From positions 1 to 64,000 of the forward strand of contig JAIORA010000027.1 in the NCBI GenBank assembly GCA_021108375.1: 64,000 nucleotides of DNA, written 5' to 3'. How positions within the stretch are numbered: the stretch's first letter is position 1; the number at the start of each line of letters is the position of its first letter. This DNA comes from Anaerohalosphaeraceae bacterium (lineage in GTDB: Bacteria; Planctomycetota; Phycisphaerae; Sedimentisphaerales; UBA12454). This document shows, in pieces, positions 8,288 through 19,357 of the stretch. The position numbers and the translations under genes were made by a program. The notes under the pieces were generated by a model. That model did not search any database. It worked only from the letters and a program-made list of their open reading frames with translations, and had not been told where the DNA came from.

Positions 8288-8311
8288 GAACAGGAACAGA
8301 AAGAACAAAAG

Positions 8312-11300
8312 ATGGTCAAAAGACAGCAAGACCAGGGACTGTACGAAATTCGCAGGGAACACGATGCCTGCGGAATCGGAGCGGTCGTTAACATACAGGG
8401 CCAAAAAAGCCACTCTATTATAGAGTACGGCAAACAGGTGCTGCTTAACCTGCACCATAGAGGGGCGGCCGGTGCTGATGAGGTTACCGGAGACGGCGCG
8501 GGGATACTGTTTCAGATTCCGCATAAATTCTTCGCCGGCCAAGCTAAAAACAACAAAATCAATCTTCCCGCTGAGGGTAAATATGCAATCGGTATGATTT
8601 TCTGCCCGCAGAACGAAGAACTCCGGCGCAAATGCAACGACATACTCATCGCGGCTATCGCTAATTTTGATATGGCAGTGGTCGGACACAGAGCAGTACC
8701 AATTAACAGAGACTGCCTTGGCGAATTGGCGCTGGAAACCGAGCCTGTAATCGAACAGATTTTTGTCGATGGCAAAGGCGCAGAAGGCGAGGAGTTTGAA
8801 AGAAAATTATTCCTTGCCCGCAAAAAATGCGAAAAACAAATAGCTGAAAAATTCGGACCAGATGCAAGCGACTACTATGTATGTTCGCTATCGGCGAGAA
8901 CGATATGCTATAAGGGAATGTTTATGGCGTGGCAGCTTTTCACGTACTACACCGACCTTGCCGATGAAACGATGGAGAGTGCACTGGCGATAGTGCATCA
9001 GCGGTACAGTACAAACACGTTCCCAAACTGGCGGTTGGCGCAGCCTTTCAGGAATATAGCACATAACGGCGAAATCAACACGCTGAGCGGAAATAGAAAT
9101 GCGATGCAGGCTCAGCAGGTGAAAATGGCCAGCGAGGCCTTCGGCAAAGACATTAAAGATGTTTTTCCGATACTTGCATCTGATGGCAGTGATTCGGCGT
9201 GTTTTGATAATGCTCTTGAACTGCTGGTGCGAGCGGGCAGAACTATGCCGCACTCAATGATGATGATGATGCCGGAAGCGTTCGGAACCAAATACCATAT
9301 CAGTACGGACAAACGCGCGTTCTATGAATATCATTCGGCGATAATGGAGCCTTGGGATGGGCCGGCGGCGATGGTTTTTACCGATGGCAGAATCTTAGGC
9401 GGAACGCTCGACAGAAATGGTCTGCGGCCCTGCCGATATGTCGTTACCAACGACGGGCTGGCGATAGTTGCAAGCGAGGCGGGTGTTGTGGAATTTCCGC
9501 CTGAAAAAATCCAGAAGAACGGACGGCTCCAGCCCGGGCATATGTTCCTGGTCGATACCAAAGAAGGCAGAATTGTAACGGATAAGGAAATTAAGAGTAA
9601 AATTTCCCGTCAAAAGCCTTACAGAAGATGGCTTGAGGAAAATAGAATCGAATTGCGTGGATTATTCGATAGTCCCCGTCTCGTCAAAAGCGACCCTGAA
9701 ACAATTTTCCAGCGGATGAGAATTTTCGGGTACAGCAGGGAAGAACTTCGGATGGTTCTGACACCAATGGCGGTTAATGGACAGGAAGCTATCGGCTCAA
9801 TGGGCAACGATACACCGCTGGCGGTGTTGAGTGATAAACCTAAAATGCTGTTCGACTATTTTAAACAGCTCTTTGCGCAGGTTACTAACCCGCCAATCGA
9901 CCCGCTGAGGGAAGGGCTTGTTATGAGCCTGATGGTTTATACCGGCAGAAAACGAAATCTCCTTGAAGAAACGCCAAAACATTGCAGGCAACTTAAGCTG
10001 CCGCACCCGGTGCTGACAAATGAAGATATTGACCGGCTCAGAAGTGTGGACCATAAAGATTTCAAAGTTGCGTCGGTTACGGCATTGTTCGATTCGACTA
10101 CCGAAAACAGCAAAGTCGCTCTGAAAGCAGCATTGGACAGACTTGTCAGAGACGCAAAATTTGTCGTCAAAAACGGCGCGTCGATTGTAATAATAAGCGA
10201 CCGGGGAGTATCCGAAACAAAAGCTCCGATTCCATCGCTGCTGGCAACTGCGGCGGTGCATAACGGATTGCTCGACGAGGGGCTGCGGGCAGATGCGGGC
10301 ATTATTGTAGAAAGCGGCGAGCCGAGAGAGGTTATGCATTTCTGTCTGCTGTGCGGATATGGAGCGAATGCGGTTAATCCTTACATGGTTTTTGAATCGC
10401 TGAATGAACTGCATCGGCAAAGTGAACTGCCAAAGAGCCTTGAACCGGTAAAAATTGCAGACAACTATATCGCGGCCATCAAAAAAGGTATCCTCAAAAC
10501 GATGAGCAAGATGGGTATCTCAACGCTGAGGAGCTATAACGGAGCGCAACTTTTTGAGGCGATTGGACTCAGTAGCGAACTGGTTAAAAAATACTTCCGG
10601 CACACAAGCTCGCGAATTGAAGGCATTGGACTCGAACAGATAGCTAAAGACGCTGTCAGTCGGCACAGCTACGCTTACAGCGTCAGGAAATCAGCGGAAC
10701 TCGACCTGGATTTCGGCGGCGAATATCATTTCAGGCATACCGGAGAGCAGCACCTTTGGAATCCTGTTACTATCGCGAAACTTCAGCACGCGGTACGATA
10801 TGAAGATGCGAAAGCTTATGATGAATATGCCAAAGCAGTAAACGAGCTGGCGCAGAACCACTGTACGCTGCGAGGGTTGTTTGCCTTTAACGACAGGCAG
10901 GAAATTCCGCTGGAAGAGGTCGAGCCGGCGAGTGAAATTGTAAAGCGATTCTGCACCGGTGCGATGAGCCACGGGTCGATAAGCAAAGAAGCACACGAAT
11001 GTATGGCTATCGCAATGAACAGAATCGGAGCGATGAGTAATACCGGCGAAGGCGGTGAAGACCCTGACAGATATACGTTGGAAGCTAACGGCGATTCAAA
11101 GAACAGCGCGATTAAACAAATCGCGAGCGGACGCTTTGGCGTAACGATAAATTATCTGGCGCACGCAAAAGAACTGCAAATTAAAATGGCTCAGGGTGCC
11201 AAGCCGGGCGAAGGCGGACAGTTGCCGGGACATAAGGTTACAGAGGAAATTGCGAAGATGCGATACTCCACGCCTGGAGTAACGCTGATTTCTCCGCCGC

Positions 11301-12868
11301 CCCACCACGATATTTACTCGATAGAGGATTTGTCGCAGTTGATTTACGACCTTAAGTGCAGCAATCCGGGAGTTAAGGTTTCGGTTAAACTGGTTTCAGA
11401 GGTCGGGGTTGGGACGATTGCCGCTGGTGTAGCAAAAGGTAATGCCGACGAGGTACTGATAAGCGGACACGATGGCGGTACCGGAGCAAGCCCACTTTCA
11501 TCAATAAAACACGCCGGCTGTCCGTGGGAGTTGGGGCTTGCGGAAACGCAGCAGGTGCTTGTTAACAATGGCCTGCGAGACAGGATACGAGTACAGGTTG
11601 ATGGCCAACTAAAAACCGGAAGGGATATTGTTATCGGCGCACTGCTCGGAGCGGAGCAGTTCGGGTTCGGGACAACAGTGCTGGTGGCAATGGGATGTAC
11701 GCTGCTGAGAAAATGCCACGAAGGTACGTGCATTTTTGGTATCGCAACGCAAAACCCTGAGCTTCGGGCAAGGTTTGCGGGCAAGCCGGAATATATCACA
11801 AGGTTTATGTTCTTTGTCGCGAAAGAAGTACGGAAGATTATGGCTGAACTTGGATTCCGAAAATTCGAGGATATGGTCGGCCAAGTCGGTAAGCTGAATA
11901 TCCGCTCGGCTGTTGACCATTACAAAGCTAAAGGACTCGACTTCTCCACGATATTTCACGTTCCGGATGTCGCCGATGGCAGAGCAATCAGAAAAACAAA
12001 AGACCAGATAGGTAAGCTCGACGACCATCTGGATTGGCAGATACTTGAAAAGTGCGGCGAGGCTATCGAAAAGAAAAGGAAAGTCTCGTTGGAATTTCCA
12101 ATACGAAATACAAACCGCACGGCAGGAACTATTTTGAGTAACGCAATCGCTAAAAAATACGGCACAAAGGCATTACCTGATGGAACTATCGACATCTCTT
12201 TCAACGGCTCGGCAGGACAGAGCTTTGGAGCGTTTCTGGCGGGCGGAGTTACGCTGAGATTGACCGGCCAGAGCAATGACTATCTTGGCAAAGGACTTTC
12301 CGGCGGACGAATCGTTGTGAAGACTCCGGAAAAAGCGAGCTTTGCCGCTCACGAGAATATAATCGTCGGCAATACACTACTGTACGGGGCAACGCGAGGC
12401 GAAGTGTTTATTAACGGTATGGCCGGCGAAAGGTTTGCGGTGCGAAATAGCGGCGTAACAGCAGTTGTCGAAGGGGTAGGCGAACACGGATGCGAATATA
12501 TGACAGGCGGAACAGTTGTGGTACTCGGCAAAACGGGATGCAACTTCGCGGCAGGTATGAGCGGCGGTATCGCTTATGTACTCGATGAAATGCAGTTGTT
12601 CGATACGCTTTGCAATCTCGATTTGGTCGAACTCGAAAGTATATGGCAGAAACGGGATAAAGACCTGCTCAGAAATCTGATTGAGCAGCATTATAAATGG
12701 ACAGGCAGCAATCAGGGCCAAAGAATCCTGGATTCGTGGCGGGATATGGTTGGCAAATTCGTTAAGGTTGTACCAATCGATTATCGCAAAGCTCTGGCGA
12801 AAATGAGAGCAGAGGAACGCCGCCATACAGAAACAACGCCGGCAACCGAGGAGGTGTTCTATGGCTGA
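8312..12868 (+). CDS. gltB: Glutamate synthase, large (alpha) subunit
   Basis: A 1518-residue GOGAT large subunit that makes glutamate from glutamine and 2-oxoglutarate. Order of domains: a short propeptide, class II amidotransferase starting at Cys20 (CGIGAVVN), a central domain, an FMN-binding synthase barrel with ISGHDGGTGASPLS, the 3Fe-4S cluster motif CTLLRKCHEGTC and the C-terminal GXGXG beta-helix (GLSGGRIVVKTPE, GMSGGIAYVLDE). It overlaps gltD by 8 bp, so the subunits are translationally coupled. A terminator-like hairpin lies just before its start. Confidence 0.97.
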   Translation: MVKRQQDQGLYEIRREHDACGIGAVVNIQGQKSHSIIEYGKQVLLNLHHRGAAGADEVTGDGAGILFQIPHKFFAGQAKNNKINLPAEGKYAIGMIFCPQNEELRRKCNDILIAAIANFDMAVVGHRAVPINRDCLGELALETEPVIEQIFVDGKGAEGEEFERKLFLARKKCEKQIAEKFGPDASDYYVCSLSARTICYKGMFMAWQLFTYYTDLADETMESALAIVHQRYSTNTFPNWRLAQPFRNIAHNGEINTLSGNRNAMQAQQVKMASEAFGKDIKDVFPILASDGSDSACFDNALELLVRAGRTMPHSMMMMMPEAFGTKYHISTDKRAFYEYHSAIMEPWDGPAAMVFTDGRILGGTLDRNGLRPCRYVVTNDGLAIVASEAGVVEFPPEKIQKNGRLQPGHMFLVDTKEGRIVTDKEIKSKISRQKPYRRWLEENRIELRGLFDSPRLVKSDPETIFQRMRIFGYSREELRMVLTPMAVNGQEAIGSMGNDTPLAVLSDKPKMLFDYFKQLFAQVTNPPIDPLREGLVMSLMVYTGRKRNLLEETPKHCRQLKLPHPVLTNEDIDRLRSVDHKDFKVASVTALFDSTTENSKVALKAALDRLVRDAKFVVKNGASIVIISDRGVSETKAPIPSLLATAAVHNGLLDEGLRADAGIIVESGEPREVMHFCLLCGYGANAVNPYMVFESLNELHRQSELPKSLEPVKIADNYIAAIKKGILKTMSKMGISTLRSYNGAQLFEAIGLSSELVKKYFRHTSSRIEGIGLEQIAKDAVSRHSYAYSVRKSAELDLDFGGEYHFRHTGEQHLWNPVTIAKLQHAVRYEDAKAYDEYAKAVNELAQNHCTLRGLFAFNDRQEIPLEEVEPASEIVKRFCTGAMSHGSISKEAHECMAIAMNRIGAMSNTGEGGEDPDRYTLEANGDSKNSAIKQIASGRFGVTINYLAHAKELQIKMAQGAKPGEGGQLPGHKVTEEIAKMRYSTPGVTLISPPPHHDIYSIEDLSQLIYDLKCSNPGVKVSVKLVSEVGVGTIAAGVAKGNADEVLISGHDGGTGASPLSSIKHAGCPWELGLAETQQVLVNNGLRDRIRVQVDGQLKTGRDIVIGALLGAEQFGFGTTVLVAMGCTLLRKCHEGTCIFGIATQNPELRARFAGKPEYITRFMFFVAKEVRKIMAELGFRKFEDMVGQVGKLNIRSAVDHYKAKGLDFSTIFHVPDVADGRAIRKTKDQIGKLDDHLDWQILEKCGEAIEKKRKVSLEFPIRNTNRTAGTILSNAIAKKYGTKALPDGTIDISFNGSAGQSFGAFLAGGVTLRLTGQSNDYLGKGLSGGRIVVKTPEKASFAAHENIIVGNTLLYGATRGEVFINGMAGERFAVRNSGVTAVVEGVGEHGCEYMTGGTVVVLGKTGCNFAAGMSGGIAYVLDEMQLFDTLCNLDLVELESIWQKRDKDLLRNLIEQHYKWTGSNQGQRILDSWRDMVGKFVKVVPIDYRKALAKMRAEERRHTETTPATEEVFYG

Positions 12869-14282
12869 GATTAAAGGCTTTTTAAAATATAAACGTAAAT
12901 CCCCGGGCTATCGGCCTGTTAAAGAAAGAATCAAAGACTACCGGGAACTTGAGTTAGCTCTTACGCCGGAAGATATTATCTCACAGGCGGTCAGGTGTAT
13001 GGATTGTGGAATCCCGTTCTGTCACGGTGTGGGTTGTCCGATTCAGAATAATATACCGGAATTTAACGAACTGGTTTATAAGGGACGGTGGAAGCAGGCC
13101 TGCCAGGTTCTGCATTCGACTAATAACTTCCCGGAAATGACAGGGAGAATCTGCCCGGCACCGTGTGAGACAGCGTGTACTTTAGCGGTCAACGATGAAG
13201 CGGTGCTTATAAGGCATATCGAATACCAAATCGTCGAAAGAGGGTTCAGCGAAGGTTGGATAGAGCCGCAGGCAGCGTCAGAAAAGACCGGTAAAAAAAT
13301 TGCCGTCATAGGCTCCGGCCCGGCAGGACTGGCAGCGGCGCAGCAACTGGCGCGGGCAGGACACAGCGTTGTTGTCTTCGAAAAAGATGAAAAATGCGGC
13401 GGGCTTTTGCGTTACGGAATACCAGATTTCAAATTAGAAAAAAATGTAATTGACCGAAGGTTAAAACAACTGGCCGAGGAAGGTGTTGAATTTCAGACTG
13501 GCGTAAATGTCGGAGTCGATATTTCGGCAGGATACCTCAAAAAAATGTTCGACTGCATCTGCCTGACTATCGGAGCGGGCCAGGCGAGAGACCTCGCTGT
13601 TGCGGGCAGAGGATATGAAAATGTGGTCTTTGCTTTAGATTATCTGGCCCAGCAGAACAAAATCTGCGCAGGTGAACCAATTGGTGAGACTGAGCTAATA
13701 AACGCCGAGGGTAAAAACGTTGTCGTAATCGGTGGCGGTGATACCGGAAGCGACTGCATAGGAACGGCGAAACGACAGGGAGCTAAGAAAATATACCAGC
13801 TTGAGATTCTGCCAAAACCGCCTGAGGACAGGCCGGACGATACACCTTGGCCAAACTGGCCGAGAGTTATGAGAACCTCGTCGTCTCAGCAGGAAGGTTG
13901 CGAGAGAATGTGGTTGATAAAAACAACGAAACTTTCGGGGGCAGAGACGAGGATTCAAAAAGTCCACGCCTGTAAGGTTGAGTGGGTCGAAAATCCAAAA
14001 GGCTGGGACCTGAAAGAAGTGGCGGGAAGTGAGTTTGCGATTAAGGCAGATATTGTGCTTATCGCGATGGGCTTTGTTCACGTTCAGCACGAAGGGTTAG
14101 TTAAAAAACTTGGGCTTAAACTCGATGATAGAGGTAATATCGAAACGAATAATTTCACGACGAGCGATGCGGGTATATTCTCGGCAGGTGATACGGTTCT
14201 TGGAGCCTCGCTTGTCGTTAAGGCAATAGATACGGGTAGAAGAGCCGCGGCGGAAATCGATAAATGGCTGATGGCAAAATAA
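12861..14282 (+). CDS. gltD: Glutamate synthase, small (beta) subunit
   Basis: A 473-residue NAD(P)H-dependent subunit that feeds electrons to GltB. The N-terminus carries the 4Fe-4S cysteine pattern (CMDCGIPFC, then GRICPAPCETAC). The FAD fold begins at IGSGPAGLAAAQQLARAG and the pyridine-nucleotide fold at VVVIGGGDTGSDC. The C-terminal FSAGDTVLGASLVVKAI closes the flavin domain. GAGGAGG lies inside the end of gltB before the ATG, giving strong translation coupling. Length matches the family. Confidence 0.96.
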   Translation: MAEIKGFLKYKRKSPGYRPVKERIKDYRELELALTPEDIISQAVRCMDCGIPFCHGVGCPIQNNIPEFNELVYKGRWKQACQVLHSTNNFPEMTGRICPAPCETACTLAVNDEAVLIRHIEYQIVERGFSEGWIEPQAASEKTGKKIAVIGSGPAGLAAAQQLARAGHSVVVFEKDEKCGGLLRYGIPDFKLEKNVIDRRLKQLAEEGVEFQTGVNVGVDISAGYLKKMFDCICLTIGAGQARDLAVAGRGYENVVFALDYLAQQNKICAGEPIGETELINAEGKNVVVIGGGDTGSDCIGTAKRQGAKKIYQLEILPKPPEDRPDDTPWPNWPRVMRTSSSQQEGCERMWLIKTTKLSGAETRIQKVHACKVEWVENPKGWDLKEVAGSEFAIKADIVLIAMGFVHVQHEGLVKKLGLKLDDRGNIETNNFTTSDAGIFSAGDTVLGASLVVKAIDTGRRAAAEIDKWLMAK

Positions 14283-14313
14283 TCCTGTAACACCAGACAG
14301 GAGGCAAACAAAG

Positions 14314-15954
14314 ATGGCTTTGAAAATCGCGATAGGACAATTCAACGCTTGCGTTGGAGATATTGCCGGCAATTGCAGAAAAGTTGAAACCGCCTATGAG
14401 AAAGCCTCTCAGGCGGGAGCCGATTTATTGATTTTGCCGGAAATGTTTATCTGCGGCTATCCGCCTGAAGATTTGCTTTTGAAAAAGCACTTTCTCGATG
14501 AGAGTTTACAAGCTGTAAAAAATATCGCCGCTACCTGTAGCGGTATTTCTATAATGGTCGGATTCGCTGAGCCGGGAGAAAAGGCTGCGTATAATTCGCT
14601 GGCGGTTTTGCAGAATGGAAAAATTGCAGGGATATATCGCAAGAGACTGCTGCCAAATTACGGCGTTTTTGACGAGAAGCGATACTTCATCGCGGGCGAC
14701 AAACCGCTGTCGGTAGAAATAAAAGGTGTTACCATCGCAGCGACTATCTGTGAGGACATCTGGGATTTGGACTGGCTGGAGAATTTCATAGGCTCGGCAA
14801 ATAACAATCAACTACTCGTCAATATCTCGGCATCGCCCTTCCACGCAGGCAAACTTGCTGAAAAAGAACAGTTACTATCAAAATGTGCGACGCGGTTCTC
14901 GGCAGCGGTGGCTTATTGCAACTTAGTCGGCGGTCAGGACGAGCTTGTCTTTGACGGCAGGAGTATGGTAGTCGATTCAGAAGGGAAAGTTGCAGCACGG
15001 GCAGAGAGTTTTGCGGAAGATTTGCTGCTCGCTGATATTGAAACGGCGAACGATGGTAAAATTAACGTAAGATGCCAAACAGCCCTGCCAGCCAAAAATA
15101 CCGACGATGATATCGCTGAAATTTATCAGGCGATAGTGCTGGGGGTCGCCGATTATGTGCGGAAAAACGGATTCAAAACGGTTCTGATAGGACTGAGCGG
15201 TGGAGTTGACTCGGCGCTAACAGCAGCTATCGCTGTCGATGCACTGGGAGCAAAAAACGTAGTCGGGGTTACAATGCCGTCAAAATTCAACTCATCGGAA
15301 ACAATAACAGACGCTGAAAAATCGGCGAAAATACTCGGAATTGAGTTTTATTCGATTCCTATCAGCAAGACACTTGATTCTTTCGGCCAGATGCTTAAAA
15401 TCACACCCGGCTGGAAAAATGAGGGAATCGCTTATGAGAATCTTCAAGCCAGAATCCGCGGGACAATCCTGATGTCGATGAGCAATAAGTTTGGACATCT
15501 TGTGCTGACAACGGGTAATAAAAGCGAGACATCAGCAGGCTACTCAACGCTGTATGGCGATACGGCGGGCGGATTTGCGGTTATTAAGGATGTGCCTAAA
15601 ACGGTTGTTTATAAACTCTGCGAGTACATAAACAAGCTGCGAAATAAGGAGATTATTCCTGTCTCGGTCATAAAACGGCCACCAAGTGCCGAGCTTAGAG
15701 ACGACCAGAAAGATAGCGATTCTCTGCCGGATTACGGCATTCTTGATGCGATACTGAAAGAGTATGTGGAAAACGAACAATCGGCGGCGCAGATAATTGC
15801 CAAAGGGTTTGACAGCGAGATAGTTCAGGACGTTATCAGGCTGGTTGACCGGAACGAATATAAGAGAAGGCAGTCGCCGCCGGGCGTTAAAATTACGCCA
15901 AAAGCACTGGGCAGAGACAGAAGAATGCCAATAACGAACCGTTATGTGCCTTAG
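14314..15954 (+). CDS. nadE: Glutamine-dependent NAD+ synthetase
   Basis: A 546-residue two-domain NadE that amidates nicotinate adenine dinucleotide with ammonia released from glutamine. The N-terminal nitrilase-type glutaminase shows the triad Glu43 (LPEMF), Lys110 (YRKRLLPNYG) and Cys146 (TICEDIWD). The synthetase half has the PP-loop SGGVDSALT and the C-terminal PPSAELRDDQKD. AGGAGG precedes the ATG, 31 bp after gltD. Its place in the GOGAT transcript is unusual but fits a set of glutamine-using enzymes. Confidence 0.96.
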   Translation: MALKIAIGQFNACVGDIAGNCRKVETAYEKASQAGADLLILPEMFICGYPPEDLLLKKHFLDESLQAVKNIAATCSGISIMVGFAEPGEKAAYNSLAVLQNGKIAGIYRKRLLPNYGVFDEKRYFIAGDKPLSVEIKGVTIAATICEDIWDLDWLENFIGSANNNQLLVNISASPFHAGKLAEKEQLLSKCATRFSAAVAYCNLVGGQDELVFDGRSMVVDSEGKVAARAESFAEDLLLADIETANDGKINVRCQTALPAKNTDDDIAEIYQAIVLGVADYVRKNGFKTVLIGLSGGVDSALTAAIAVDALGAKNVVGVTMPSKFNSSETITDAEKSAKILGIEFYSIPISKTLDSFGQMLKITPGWKNEGIAYENLQARIRGTILMSMSNKFGHLVLTTGNKSETSAGYSTLYGDTAGGFAVIKDVPKTVVYKLCEYINKLRNKEIIPVSVIKRPPSAELRDDQKDSDSLPDYGILDAILKEYVENEQSAAQIIAKGFDSEIVQDVIRLVDRNEYKRRQSPPGVKITPKALGRDRRMPITNRYVP

Positions 15955-16074
15955 ATTAGACACAGAGGACACAGAGTTCACAGAGGAAAAAAGATAAAAG
16001 TAAAAAGGTAAAAAATGGATACCCGCTTTCGCGGGTATGACATTCGTCTTGTGCGGAAGAGGAAAAATTAAAAT
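15955..16074. repeat. Intergenic repeats before carB
   Basis: Contains a gacacagaggacacagagttc tract at the start and a hairpin unit with arms ATACCCGC (16019-16026) and GCGGGTAT (16031-16038) followed by GACATTCG, matching the unit at 128-152. No gene is seen here. Confidence 0.65.
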
Positions 16075-19000
16075 ATGCCTAAACGAACAGACATCAAAAA
16101 AATAATGCTAATCGGTTCAGGGCCTATCGTAATCGGACAGGGATGTGAATTCGATTATTCAGGAGCGCAGGCCTGCAAAGCACTCAAAGCACAGGGCTAT
16201 GAAATTGTACTGGTCAACAGCAATCCAGCGACAATAATGACAGACCCGGAATTGGCAGATTGCACCTATATCGAACCTATCACGCCGGAAATGGTCGAAA
16301 GAATTATCGCAAAGGAAAAACCCGATTGCCTTTTGCCAACGCTCGGCGGGCAGACCGGTCTTAATACCGCAGTGGCTCTGGCAGAAAACGGTGTGCTGGA
16401 CAAATACGGCGTTGAGCTTGTCGGGGCGAATCTTGAAACTATAAAAAAAGCGGAAGAACGAGACCTGTTCAAACAAATTATTGAAGACATAGGTCTTGAA
16501 GTGCCAAAAAGCGGATATGCCCACACGATGGAAGAGGCGATGGAGATTGTCAAACAGGTAGGATTCCCAGCAATTATTCGGCCATCTTATACGCTCGGCG
16601 GAACAGGCGGAAACATCGCTTACAATATGGAAGAATATGATGAATATATCCGATGGGGACTGGACCTGAGCCCGAACAGGCAGGTGCTTGTGGAAGAATC
16701 CGTAATCGGATGGAAAGAATATGAGCTGGAGGTGATGAGGGACAAAAACGATAACGTTGTGATTGTCTGCTCGATTGAAAACCTCGACCCGATGGGCATA
16801 CATACCGGCGACAGTATCACCGTTGCTCCGGCGCAGACGCTGACAGATAAAGAATACCAGGCGATGAGAGATGCCTCGCTGAAAATCATAAGAGCTATCG
16901 GAGTAGAGACTGGCGGGTCGAATATCCAGTTCTCGGTTAACCCGGCAAACGGAAAAATTTATGTTATCGAAATGAACCCTCGCGTATCAAGAAGCTCGGC
17001 ACTGGCATCGAAAGCGACAGGTTTTCCGATAGCGAAAATCGCATCGCTGCTGGCGGTCGGGTACACGCTGGACGAAATATCAAACGATATAACCAAAAAA
17101 ACGCCTGCCTGCTTCGAGCCGACAATCGACTATTGCGTAACCAAGTGGCCGAGATTTACGTTTGAAAAATTCCCCGCTACCAATCCAAACCTTACCATTC
17201 AAATGAAATCGGTGGGCGAGGCAATGGCTATCGGCAGGACATTTAAAGAGTCGCTGCAAAAGGCGATACGGTCGCTGGAAATTGACAGGCATTCGCTGAG
17301 CAATAAGTATCTCGGCACAGCTAATATCGAACAGTCAAAGCTAATGGAAAAACTTCGCAGCTTCTGCTGGGATAAACTCTGGTATGTCGCTGAGGCTTTC
17401 AGAAGAGATATGACAACAGAGGAACTTTTCGAGCTTACGAAAATAGACAGGTGGTTCCTGAATAATATCCTGGATATTATTACGATGGAAAAACAACTGT
17501 GCGAAAAATCCTTAGAGAGCCTGAGTAAAGACGAGTTACTGGAAGCTAAAAAAACAGGTTTTAGCGACAAGGCTATCGCAGAGGCAATCAAATCGACCGA
17601 ATCGCAGGTTCGCAAACTAAGACTCGAAAACAGTATTCGGCCGGTATTCAAGAGAGTTGATACGTGCGGAGCAGAGTTTGAGGCCGATACGCCTTACCTG
17701 TATTCAACGTACGAACAGGAATGCGAAGCTGAGCCTACAAAAGATAAAAAAGTTATTATTCTCGGCGGCGGGCCGAACCGAATCGGCCAGGGCATTGAAT
17801 TTGACTACTGCTGCTGCCACGCAGCGTTTGCTCTCGATGAAATAGGTATCGAATCGATAATGGTAAACTGCAACCCTGAAACCGTCAGCACCGATTATGA
17901 CACGTCCGACAGACTGTATTTCGAGCCTTTGACATTCGAAGATGTGATGAGCATAATAGATGTCGAAAAGCCCGACGGAGTTATCGTTCAGTTTGGCGGA
18001 CAAACGCCTTTGAAGCTGGCGACAGCGTTGTCAAAGGCTGGAGTTAAAATAATCGGCACAAGCCCTGACAGTATCGATGCGGCAGAAGACAGGAAACGCT
18101 TTAACGCTATCGTCGAAAAACTTGGGCTGCGACAGCCTTTCAGCGGGACGGCACACACTTACGAAGAGACAGTTAAAATCGCTGAAAAGCTCGGATACCC
18201 CCTGCTCATAAGGCCTTCATTCGTACTCGGCGGAAGAGCTATGGAGGTTGTTTACGATAATGAATCACTCAAGGGGTGCGTTGAAAACGCTATTGAGGTA
18301 TCGGGAAAACATCCCATACTGATAGACAAATTCCTGAACGACGCAACCGAATTGGATGTCGATGCAATCAGCGATGGCGAGATGGTCGTTATCGGCGGAG
18401 TAATGGAACATATTGAAGAGGCCGGCGTGCATTCCGGGGACAGCGCGTGTTCGCTGCCGCCAGTATCGATAAAACCAAAAACCCTCGAAGAAATAAAACA
18501 GCAGACAAAACAGCTCGCTCTGGAACTTAAAGTCAAGGGACTTATAAATATCCAGTTCGCTGTCAAAGACGATTTGATTTATATCCTTGAGGTCAACCCG
18601 CGAGCATCGAGAACGATTCCGTTTGTCAGTAAATCTATCGGCGTGCCGCTGGCGAAACTGGCGGCGAAGGTGATGGCCGGCAAAACGCTAAGCGAGCTGG
18701 ACTTTACACAGGAAGTGCACAAGGGACACTTCTCAATCAAGGAAGCGGTTTTTCCGTTCCTGAAATTCCCCGGTTCAGATACCCTGTTAGGCCCTGAAAT
18801 GCTGTCAACCGGAGAGGTTATGGGCATATCGGATGACTTCGGGATGGCGTTTGCGAAATCGCAGATGGCTGCGGGAAACCATCTGCCGACAAGCGGGAAC
18901 GTCTTTATCAGTGTGAAAGATGCCGACAAGAAAAGAGCTGTCGAAGTCGCGAAAACACTGCACGAAATGGGCTTTAAAATTCTCGCGACAAAGGGGACTT

Positions 19001-19287
19001 GTATCGAATTTATAAACAACAATGTGCCATCCGAATTTTTGCTGAAAGTTAATGAGGGCCGGCCAAACGTTGTGGACTCGATTATAAATATGAACATCGA
19101 CCTTATCATAAATACCACCGTTGGAAAAGAGTCTATCAAAGATTCGTTTTCAATCAGGCGGACGGCACTGGACAAGAGAATTCCGTATGTAACAACAATA
19201 AGAGGTGCCACGGCTGTTACCAAAGCGATAGTGGCTATGAAGCAGAAGGAAATCGACGTAAAACCAATACAGCAATACTATAAGTAA
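16075..19287 (+). CDS. carB: Carbamoyl-phosphate synthase, large subunit
   Basis: A 1070-residue ATP-grasp enzyme that builds carbamoyl phosphate from bicarbonate, ammonia and two ATP for arginine and pyrimidine synthesis. Two homologous halves are plain: [19 protein letters not shown] at the N-terminus and [19 protein letters not shown] near residue 560. Other motifs include [40 protein letters not shown] and the C-terminal allosteric region. AGAGGA lies upstream of the ATG. It precedes carA here, the reverse of the usual carA-carB order. Confidence 0.97.
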   Translation: MPKRTDIKKIMLIGSGPIVIGQGCEFDYSGAQACKALKAQGYEIVLVNSNPATIMTDPELADCTYIEPITPEMVERIIAKEKPDCLLPTLGGQTGLNTAVALAENGVLDKYGVELVGANLETIKKAEERDLFKQIIEDIGLEVPKSGYAHTMEEAMEIVKQVGFPAIIRPSYTLGGTGGNIAYNMEEYDEYIRWGLDLSPNRQVLVEESVIGWKEYELEVMRDKNDNVVIVCSIENLDPMGIHTGDSITVAPAQTLTDKEYQAMRDASLKIIRAIGVETGGSNIQFSVNPANGKIYVIEMNPRVSRSSALASKATGFPIAKIASLLAVGYTLDEISNDITKKTPACFEPTIDYCVTKWPRFTFEKFPATNPNLTIQMKSVGEAMAIGRTFKESLQKAIRSLEIDRHSLSNKYLGTANIEQSKLMEKLRSFCWDKLWYVAEAFRRDMTTEELFELTKIDRWFLNNILDIITMEKQLCEKSLESLSKDELLEAKKTGFSDKAIAEAIKSTESQVRKLRLENSIRPVFKRVDTCGAEFEADTPYLYSTYEQECEAEPTKDKKVIILGGGPNRIGQGIEFDYCCCHAAFALDEIGIESIMVNCNPETVSTDYDTSDRLYFEPLTFEDVMSIIDVEKPDGVIVQFGGQTPLKLATALSKAGVKIIGTSPDSIDAAEDRKRFNAIVEKLGLRQPFSGTAHTYEETVKIAEKLGYPLLIRPSFVLGGRAMEVVYDNESLKGCVENAIEVSGKHPILIDKFLNDATELDVDAISDGEMVVIGGVMEHIEEAGVHSGDSACSLPPVSIKPKTLEEIKQQTKQLALELKVKGLINIQFAVKDDLIYILEVNPRASRTIPFVSKSIGVPLAKLAAKVMAGKTLSELDFTQEVHKGHFSIKEAVFPFLKFPGSDTLLGPEMLSTGEVMGISDDFGMAFAKSQMAAGNHLPTSGNVFISVKDADKKRAVEVAKTLHEMGFKILATKGTCIEFINNNVPSEFLLKVNEGRPNVVDSIINMNIDLIINTTVGKESIKDSFSIRRTALDKRIPYVTTIRGATAVTKAIVAMKQKEIDVKPIQQYYK

Positions 19288-19357
19288 TTTAAAAGTAAAA
19301 AATCAAAATAGAGGGTTTGGCCTTTGGCCGAGACTGTTAAAAGAGGATATTGAAATA

